This document shows, piece by piece, positions 15,028 to 20,195 of a stretch of 20,195 bases of DNA. A model generated the notes under the pieces. It saw only the letters and a list, made by a program, of their open reading frames with translations, did no database searches and was not told the DNA's origin. Both the position numbers and the translations under genes were made by a program. Source of the stretch: Erwinia pyrifoliae DSM 12163 (GTDB lineage: Bacteria; Pseudomonadota; Gammaproteobacteria; Enterobacterales; Enterobacteriaceae); NCBI RefSeq assembly GCF_000026985.1, contig NC_017390.1, positions 1,669,086-1,689,280 of the forward strand, read 5' to 3'. The first letter of the stretch is position 1. The number at the start of each line of letters is the position of its first letter.

Positions 15028-15192
15028 CGTAAGCCTCGCATTGAAGGTGGCTCCAGCCGATGGCCGGAGAAGTGCCACAAAGTATGGCAGATAATACTTA
15101 GTGCTAAAGGCGTAAGGCTTTTTTCAGCAACAATCCATTCCAACGTTGAAGCATGTTGGCTGGTCGGGCTTTATCCCGTCATTAACCGGAGG

Positions 15193-15221
15193 TTGAGTCA
15201 ATACTGCTTATTTATTGTAAT
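15193..15221 (+). promoter_or_regulatory. Sigma-70 promoter of the ABC importer operon
   Basis: TTGAGT (15193-15198), 17 bases, then TGTAAT (15216-15221) matches the -35 at 4 of 6 and the -10 at 5 of 6 positions with ideal spacing. Transcription would start near 15228, leaving a leader of about 75 bases before the binding-protein ATG. Confidence 0.6.
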
Positions 15222-15236
15222 GTTATAAAGTAGCAT
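15220..15236. promoter_or_regulatory. Zur-like operator overlapping the importer promoter
   Basis: ATGTTATAAAGTAGCAT compares with the gammaproteobacterial Zur consensus core ATGTTATA-N-TATAACAT at 13 of 16 informative positions; the left half is perfect and the right half matches 5 of 8. The outer arms ATGTTA and TAGCAT are inverted with one mismatch. It covers the end of the -10 element and the predicted start site, where a repressor would block transcription. The consensus is from memory and the match was judged by eye. Confidence 0.5.
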
Positions 15237-15302
15237 ATATCATCCGCCGCGCGGGTCTGACCTGCAGGGTTCCATTTTACCGGAGAAAGGATTGATAACC
15301 TG

Positions 15303-16826
15303 ATGCTCAAATTTGCTCTCTCGCCTCTGCTGGCTATGCTGCTCGCCGTGGTTAATGCTCCAGTCAACGCAGCCCCTGAGCGGGTCGCCGCACTGGTCGC
15401 CCCGTTTGAAATTAAAGGCAGTGACCCCACTTTGTCAGGGGATATCTTCCTGAAAATGTCCATCGTTGAAACGCTGGTCAATGCCGACAGTCACGGACAG
15501 CCGCTGCCGGGTCTGGCCAGCAGCTGGTCGGTAACAGAGAATGGTCTGGTGTGGCGCTTCACGCTGCGTTCCGGCGTGAAATTCCATGACGGCAGCACGT
15601 TGACGGCGCAGAACGTGGTTAACGCGCTCAACGTTGCCAGGAGCAAGCCGGGCCTGTTGGATAAAGCGCCAATAGCTGATATTCGTGCCGAGGGGCAGCA
15701 GGTTCTGATTGCGCTTACCCAGCCGTTTACCCCATTACTGAGCATGCTGGCGGAAAACCGGGCGCAGATCCTCGCTGCCGCCTCGTATAACGATGCGCAT
15801 AAAGTGGTACAGGTCATCGGCACCGGGCCGTACCGTCTCACCTCGCTTCAGCCGCCTCAGAAATTGACCGTGGCGCGCTTCCACGATTATTGGGGTGCAG
15901 CCCCGTCTATCGAACAGGCCAGCTATATGGCGGTGGGCCGTGCAGAAACGCGGGCGCTACTGGCCGAGAGCGGCAACGCCGATCTGGTGCTGAATCTCGA
16001 CCCGGCCAGCCGCAGTCGGCTGAATAAAAATGCCAAAGTACAGCTGCTGTCGATGGCCATTCCGCGCAGCGTACTGTTAAAAGTGAATGCCGGGCATCCG
16101 CTGCTGGCCGATGTGCGCGCGCGCCAGGCGTTGAGCATGGCGCTGGATCGCGATGGTATTGCCCGCGCCATTCTGCGTTACCCGGCGGCGGCTGACCAGC
16201 TGTTCCCGCCTTCCGTGGCGCAGTGGCATAACGCCAGCCTGGCACCACTGAGTCACAATTTGCCGCAGGCGCGGGCGCTGCTGGCTGAACTCGGCTGGAA
16301 ACCGGGCGCAGAGGGTACGCTGCAACGTAACGGCCAGCTGTTTTCTCTTACGCTGACCACCTATCCCGATCGCCCGGAACTGCCGCTGATTGCTGCCGCC
16401 ATCCAGCAGCAGCTGCGAGATATTGGCGTACAGGTGGCAATAAACACGACAAATTCCGGTGAGATAGCCGCCATGCACCATGACGGTACGCTGGAGCTGG
16501 CGCTGGTGGCGCGCAATTTTGCGCTGACGCCGGAGCCGCTCGGCACGCTGCTACAGGATTATGCGCCACGGGGCGGGGACTGGGGGGCAATGAACTGGTC
16601 AAATGCGACCTTTGATCAGACGTTAGCCAGGCTGGAAACCGGCAGCAATGCGGCTGACAGTCAGCAACAGCGTGAACTGCTGACGCGTATTCTGCAAAGC
16701 GAGCTGCCCACTATTCCGGTGGTGTGGTATCAGCAGAGCGCCGCCGTCTCTCCTCGTCTGAGTGGTGCCGTGCTCGACCCTTTTGAGCGCAGCTTCGGGT
16801 TGGAAAAAATGAGGTGGGCAGAATGA
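15303..16826 (+). CDS. ABC importer periplasmic binding protein (nickel/peptide class, SBP_bac_5)
   Basis: Captures the substrate in the periplasm for an ABC importer. The 507 residues open with a clear signal peptide (MLKFALSPLLAMLLAVVNAPVNAA). Family landmarks are the N-lobe GLASSWSVTENGLVWRFTLRSGVKFHDGS, the hinge-side IGTGPYRL, then HDYWGAAPSIEQ and the C-lobe VRARQALSMALDRDGIARAIL. The class includes NikA, DppA/OppA and opine-metallophore receptors (CntA). Specificity cannot be fixed by eye. The GGAGAAAGG upstream is about 12 bases from the ATG, rather far. Its stop overlaps the permease start by 4 bases. Likely controlled by the promoter and Zur-like box at 15193-15236. Confidence 0.9.
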   Translation: MLKFALSPLLAMLLAVVNAPVNAAPERVAALVAPFEIKGSDPTLSGDIFLKMSIVETLVNADSHGQPLPGLASSWSVTENGLVWRFTLRSGVKFHDGSTLTAQNVVNALNVARSKPGLLDKAPIADIRAEGQQVLIALTQPFTPLLSMLAENRAQILAAASYNDAHKVVQVIGTGPYRLTSLQPPQKLTVARFHDYWGAAPSIEQASYMAVGRAETRALLAESGNADLVLNLDPASRSRLNKNAKVQLLSMAIPRSVLLKVNAGHPLLADVRARQALSMALDRDGIARAILRYPAAADQLFPPSVAQWHNASLAPLSHNLPQARALLAELGWKPGAEGTLQRNGQLFSLTLTTYPDRPELPLIAAAIQQQLRDIGVQVAINTTNSGEIAAMHHDGTLELALVARNFALTPEPLGTLLQDYAPRGGDWGAMNWSNATFDQTLARLETGSNAADSQQQRELLTRILQSELPTIPVVWYQQSAAVSPRLSGAVLDPFERSFGLEKMRWAE

Positions 16827-17758
16827 TGCGGATGCTGGGTTACCGACTGCTGCAGGCCGTGCTGGTGGCGCTGCTGGTGGGCGGGCTGACTTTTGTCATG
16901 ATGCGTGCGCTGCCCGGAGACAACGCCTGGCGCATCGCCGCCGGGCGCTATGGTTATGACCATGTTGATGCGGCTGCGGCCAGCGCGGTGCAGCAGGAAC
17001 TGGGGCTGGATCGTCCGGCCTGGCAGGCGCTCGCCGACTGGTTTATCGCACTGCTGCATTTTAATCCCGGTAACTCGCTGGTTTCGGGCGCGCCAGTGAT
17101 GCAAGAGATCGGGCCTCAGTTGGGGCAGTCCCTGCTGCTGGCGGCGGCGGCGCTGCTGCTGTCGTTGCTGCTCGGGCCACTGCCGGGCCTTATTGCCGGG
17201 CTGTTCCCCGGCGGAAAACTTGACCGCATACTGTTGGCGATGTCCACCGCGCTGCGTGCGCTGCCGCATTTTGTGCTGGGGCTGATTCTGGTGCTGGTAT
17301 TCGCCCTCGGCCTCGGCTGGCTTCCCGCTGCGGGCTACGGTAATGCTGCGCATCTGCTGTTGCCGGCACTGACGTTGGCCCTCGGGCTGGCAGCGGTTTC
17401 TGGCCGCGTGGCGCGCAATGCAATGCATCAGGTAAGCGAATCGGCCTGCTATCAATTTGGCCGCACCAAAGGGCTGAACGAGCGGACGCTGTTCTGGCGT
17501 CACGGGCTGCGTAACGCCAGCGTGCCGCTGATCGCCTACCTCAGCGTACAGTTTATCTATCTGATTGAAGGGGTGATTGTGGTGGAAACTCTGTTTGCGT
17601 GGCCGGGGATTGGCCATGCGCTGGTGCATGCCATATTTGCGCGTGATGTCCCTGTGATCCAGGGTACGGCGCTGATCATGGGCCTGCTATTTGTGCTGCT
17701 CAATGCACTGAGTGACGGGCTGTGCTACTGGCTGGATCCACGGAGGCACAACGCGTGA
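16823..17758 (+). CDS. ABC importer permease 1 (DppB/NikB type)
   Basis: First inner-membrane channel subunit, 311 residues and about six membrane segments. The N-terminus MLGYRLLQAVLVALLVGGLTFVMMRALPGD is typical of the DppB/NikB group. The ATPase-contacting EAA loop is visible as GRTKGLNERTLFWRHGLRNAS, followed by GVIVVETLFAWPGIGHAL. The ATG at 16823 overlaps the binding-protein stop (ATGA), with GAGGTG 6 bases upstream; a GTG at 16814 is a less likely start. The stop overlaps the next gene by 4 bases (GTGA). Confidence 0.92.
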   Translation: MMRMLGYRLLQAVLVALLVGGLTFVMMRALPGDNAWRIAAGRYGYDHVDAAAASAVQQELGLDRPAWQALADWFIALLHFNPGNSLVSGAPVMQEIGPQLGQSLLLAAAALLLSLLLGPLPGLIAGLFPGGKLDRILLAMSTALRALPHFVLGLILVLVFALGLGWLPAAGYGNAAHLLLPALTLALGLAAVSGRVARNAMHQVSESACYQFGRTKGLNERTLFWRHGLRNASVPLIAYLSVQFIYLIEGVIVVETLFAWPGIGHALVHAIFARDVPVIQGTALIMGLLFVLLNALSDGLCYWLDPRRHNA

Positions 17759-18558
17759 TAAAAGAACTGATGTGTCGCACCTCAATGGCACAACGTGCCG
17801 GAGCGACCTTGCTACTGCTGTTGGGGATCTTCGCCTTTATTCTGCCATTACTGTGGCCACAGGATCCGCTGCGTCAGCAGTTGATGCTGGCGTTACAGTG
17901 GCCCGGCCCGGATGCTCCGCTGGGTTATGATCATCTTGGGCGCTCGCTGTTTGCACGCCTCACGGCGGCGATCCGTTTGTCGCTTGGGCTGGCGCTAATC
18001 GCCGTGTTGAGTGCGCTTATTCCGGGTATTTTTCTTGGCGTACTGGCCGCATGGCGCGGCGGAGTGGTCGATCGTGCTGTTTCGCTGCTGGCTGATGCCT
18101 TTCTGGCGCTACCGGGGCTGTTACTGGTTTTACTGTTAACCGCCCTGGTGCCGGACTCCGCCCTTATGCTGTATATCGGTATTTCGCTGCTGCTGTGGGT
18201 TGAGTACTTCCGCCTTAGCCGCGCCATCGCTCGCCCGCTGTTAATGTCCCCGGCGGTGCAGGCTTCTCGCCTGTTGGGCTTCAGCCCGTGGCTTATCTTT
18301 CGCCGCCATTTGTGGCCGGAGATGGCTCCGCTGGTACTGACCGTGGCCGCATTCGGTGCAGCCAGCGCGGTGATGGCGATTGCCGCACTCGGTTTTGTCA
18401 GCGTTGGTGTGCGTCCCCCCACGCCTGAACTGGGGCTGATGATGACCGAGCTGCTGCCTTATTACGAAGAAGCGCCCTATGCGCTGCTGCAGCCGGTGGT
18501 GGTGGTATTTTTACTGGTGTTAAGCCTGTTACTACTGGCAGGGAGAGAGAAATCATGA
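17755..18558 (+). CDS. ABC importer permease 2 (DppC/NikC type)
   Basis: Second channel subunit, 267 residues, with several membrane spans. Typical DppC/NikC features are DAPLGYDHLGRSLFARLTAAIRLSLGLALIAV, AFLALPGLLLVLLLTALV and the EAA-type loop LLGFSPWLIFRRHLWPEMAPLVL, then ALGFVSVGVRPPTPELGLMM. The GTG at 17755 overlaps the permease 1 stop and has GGAGG 8 bases upstream; the frame is open to 17722 but that would overlap the partner further. It is slightly short for the family, mainly at the N-terminus. The stop overlaps the ATPase start. Confidence 0.92.
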   Translation: MIKELMCRTSMAQRAGATLLLLLGIFAFILPLLWPQDPLRQQLMLALQWPGPDAPLGYDHLGRSLFARLTAAIRLSLGLALIAVLSALIPGIFLGVLAAWRGGVVDRAVSLLADAFLALPGLLLVLLLTALVPDSALMLYIGISLLLWVEYFRLSRAIARPLLMSPAVQASRLLGFSPWLIFRRHLWPEMAPLVLTVAAFGAASAVMAIAALGFVSVGVRPPTPELGLMMTELLPYYEEAPYALLQPVVVVFLLVLSLLLLAGREKS

Positions 18559-19979
18559 TGCTGATGGACATTGTACAGGCAGCCGTCAGCGGAGGCGAAA
18601 TGAATGTACAGCCGCTGTCATTCACGCTGCATGCTGGCCGGCCGTTTACTCTGTTGGGTGAGAGCGGTTCAGGTAAAAGCCTGCTGGCTCAGGCGGTGAC
18701 AGGTACGTTGCCCGACGGATTGCAGGCAAGTGGGGCGCTGAATGTTAACGGCCAGCGTCACGATCTGGCCAGCCGCCCGGCACGCTCCCTGTGGGGACAT
18801 ACGCTGGGTATCTTGCCGCAGGAGCCGTGGCTGGCGCTTGATCCTATCATGCGAGCAGGAGACCAGGTGGCAGAGAGCTATCGGTTTTTACGCGGTATGA
18901 CGGCGGCACGCGCGCGCGCGCTAGCCATCAACGATTTGCAGGCATTGGGGGTGGAACAGGCCGCTAATAAGCTGCCACAGGCGCTGTCCGGAGGTATGGC
19001 CCAGCGGGTGGCGTTTGCGGCTGTCCGTGCCGGTGGTGCGCAAATTATTGTTGCCGACGAGCCGACAAAAGGGCTGGACGTGGCACGCCGCGACGAGGTG
19101 ATTACCTTGTTATTGCGTGCAGTTCAGGCCGGCGGCGGGCTGTTCACTATCACCCATGATATTGAACTGGCGCGGCAGCTGGGTGGTGAGTTAGCGATAA
19201 TGCGGCAGGGTGAAATTGTCGAACGCGGCAGCGCACAGCAGGTGCTGACGCGGCCGCAACATCCCTACACTCAGGCGCTGCTGGCCGCCGATCCGACGCG
19301 TTGGCCCGTGCGTGAAACCGCAGTGCACCATCGGCAGGTGGTACTGGAAGCCCATAATCTCAGTAAAAAGCGCGGCGGTTGCCAACTGTTCAGCCGTCAG
19401 TCGCTGTGTGTGCATGCCGGAGAAGTGATTGGAATTACCGGCCCGAGCGGCTGCGGTAAAAGCAGCTTTGGCGATATTTTACTCGGGTTACTGGCTGCTG
19501 ATAGCGGCGAGGTGGTGCGCGATCCTCTGCAGGCAGCGGTCAGGTATCAGAAAATCTTCCAGGATCCCCCGTCTGCCTTTGCCCCTCATGCCAGATTGCG
19601 CCAGGCACTTGACGATGTGGTTCGCCGTCACCGACTCGATGGTCAACGCATCGGGCAGCTGATGGAGCGGCTGCAAATCTCCCCTCTGCTACTTGACCGT
19701 TACCCAAAGGAAATCTCCGGAGGCGAACTGCAACGCTTTGCGCTGCTGCGCGTACTGCTGCTTGACCCGGTATTTCTGTTTGCCGACGAGCCGACTTCCC
19801 GGCTTGATCTTCTGACCCAGCAGCAGACCATCGAACTGCTGGTTGAAGTGGCCGCAGAGCAGAACTGTGCGCTGCTGATAGTCAGCCACGACGAGGCGCT
19901 TATTGACCGCATCAGCCACCGGCGCATCAGGTTGGGGGCTGAACAGGTGTTGAAACGCGCGGGAGACCAGCGCGCTTAG
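18555..19979 (+). CDS. Fused double ATPase of the ABC importer (DppD-DppF / NikD-NikE type)
   Basis: Powers the importer. A single 474-residue chain carries both nucleotide-binding domains that NikDE or DppDF systems usually encode separately. Domain 1: Walker A GESGSGKS (35-42), Q89, signature LSGGM (144-148), Walker B IIVADE (164-169), switch H201, and the oligopeptide-type tail RPQHPYTQALLAADP. Domain 2: Walker A GPSGCGKS (296-303), Q336, signature ISGGE (387-391), Walker B FLFADE (407-412), H445. Both catalytic sites look intact. The ATG at 18555 overlaps the permease 2 stop by 4 bases. As last gene it completes a self-sufficient importer. Confidence 0.93.
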   Translation: MMLMDIVQAAVSGGEMNVQPLSFTLHAGRPFTLLGESGSGKSLLAQAVTGTLPDGLQASGALNVNGQRHDLASRPARSLWGHTLGILPQEPWLALDPIMRAGDQVAESYRFLRGMTAARARALAINDLQALGVEQAANKLPQALSGGMAQRVAFAAVRAGGAQIIVADEPTKGLDVARRDEVITLLLRAVQAGGGLFTITHDIELARQLGGELAIMRQGEIVERGSAQQVLTRPQHPYTQALLAADPTRWPVRETAVHHRQVVLEAHNLSKKRGGCQLFSRQSLCVHAGEVIGITGPSGCGKSSFGDILLGLLAADSGEVVRDPLQAAVRYQKIFQDPPSAFAPHARLRQALDDVVRRHRLDGQRIGQLMERLQISPLLLDRYPKEISGGELQRFALLRVLLLDPVFLFADEPTSRLDLLTQQQTIELLVEVAAEQNCALLIVSHDEALIDRISHRRIRLGAEQVLKRAGDQRA

Positions 19980-20048
19980 TAGACTTCCGATCGGCGCAGC
20001 GCTATTCAGGATGGTATTAGACAGGATTCGGATCGTCCCGCCGTTTAG

Positions 20049-20195
20049 TCAAGTGCGGTTAATAGCGTGGTAACCGGCAGTCGGGTTCAATTGTGTATCG
20101 CCAATCAGCACCGGAATATTCTGGGTGCTGAGCTGGGTCCGCCCGCCGCTCAAATACTCTCCAGCTGGAAGTGTAAGCATCCCGCATAATGGTGC
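20049..20195 (-). CDS. Possible 3' end of an unidentified gene (partial)
   Basis: On the minus strand a frame is open from the window edge to a TGA at 20051-20049, giving 48 residues that include PAGEYLSGGRTQLSTQNIPV and end GYHAINRT. It would converge on the ABC operon, leaving 69 bases between stops. I recognise no family, and a 147-base open stretch can occur by chance. Confidence 0.3.
   Translation of the reverse strand, partial: APLCGMLTLPAGEYLSGGRTQLSTQNIPVLIGDTQLNPTAGYHAINRT

Noticed and set aside
15080..15099. Inverted repeat AAGTAT/ATACTT with an 8-base spacer upstream of the unrecognised gene
   Set aside because: Could be an operator for the divergent gene or the TetR regulator, but 6-base AT-rich arms are expected by chance and it matches no known site clearly.
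16730..17629. 299-residue minus-strand frame opposite the binding protein and permease
   Set aside because: The product is Gln/Arg/His-rich low-complexity sequence created by reading leucine- and alanine-rich codons backwards. The plus strand encodes a convincing permease.
1..20195. CRISPR arrays, rRNA genes, prophage structural genes, toxin-antitoxin pairs
   Set aside because: I saw no regularly spaced repeats, no rRNA segments and no recognisable phage structural or toxin-antitoxin genes on either strand.

Overview
The window looks like chromosome of a plant-associated member of the Enterobacterales, most likely the Erwinia/Pantoea group. The reasons are clear nac and cbl orthologues beside a tRNA-Asn gene (the same neighbourhood as in Escherichia coli), a Pectobacterium-type secreted polygalacturonase, and a family-8 glycosyltransferase resembling plant and fungal galactinol synthases. 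No species name can be defended from the sequence alone.

Left end (1-2715): the edge of a genomic island inserted at the 3' end of tRNA-Asn. The window opens exactly on the terminus of a complete IS3-family element (1-1245, two overlapping transposase frames on the minus strand). It abuts the 3' end of a P4-type tyrosine integrase gene (1243-2460, minus) and supplies that gene's stop codon. The integrase reads away from tRNA-Asn (2640-2715, minus), whose 3' end should be one attachment site. The island body and second attachment site lie left of the window.

Backbone side of the tRNA (2716-6523): a decayed sugar ABC transporter (fragments of an MglA-type ATPase and an RbsC/MglC-type permease joined by deletions and frameshifts), then nac, with a near-consensus sigma-54 promoter and a possible NtrC site, and cbl. 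Nac and Cbl are LysR-type regulators of the nitrogen-limitation and sulfur-limitation responses. A LysE/RhtB-type exporter follows.

Middle (6524-10757): a tightly packed three-gene operon encoding a DadA-like FAD oxidoreductase, a GNAT acetyltransferase and a GhrA-like D-2-hydroxyacid dehydrogenase. It is followed by what may be the stub of an M20 amidohydrolase, then decayed sequence with a very strong hairpin. The operon looks like a catabolic or detoxification route for an amino-acid-like compound; its substrate is unknown.

Plant-interaction block (10758-13273, minus): the polygalacturonase and the galactinol-synthase-like glycosyltransferase, separated by an AT-rich stretch of about 485 bases without a recognisable gene. 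A TetR-type regulator (13510-14181) and an unrecognised 254-residue protein (14263-15027) follow, both minus.

Right end (15193-19979, plus): a complete nickel/peptide-class ABC importer operon (binding protein, two permeases, one protein fusing both ATPases), every junction overlapping by 4 bases. A Zur-like palindrome overlaps the -10 region and predicted start of transcription of a good sigma-70 promoter, so the importer may be a zinc-responsive metal or metallophore uptake system. This is the most interesting hypothesis in the window. The last 147 bases may hold the 3' end of another minus-strand gene.
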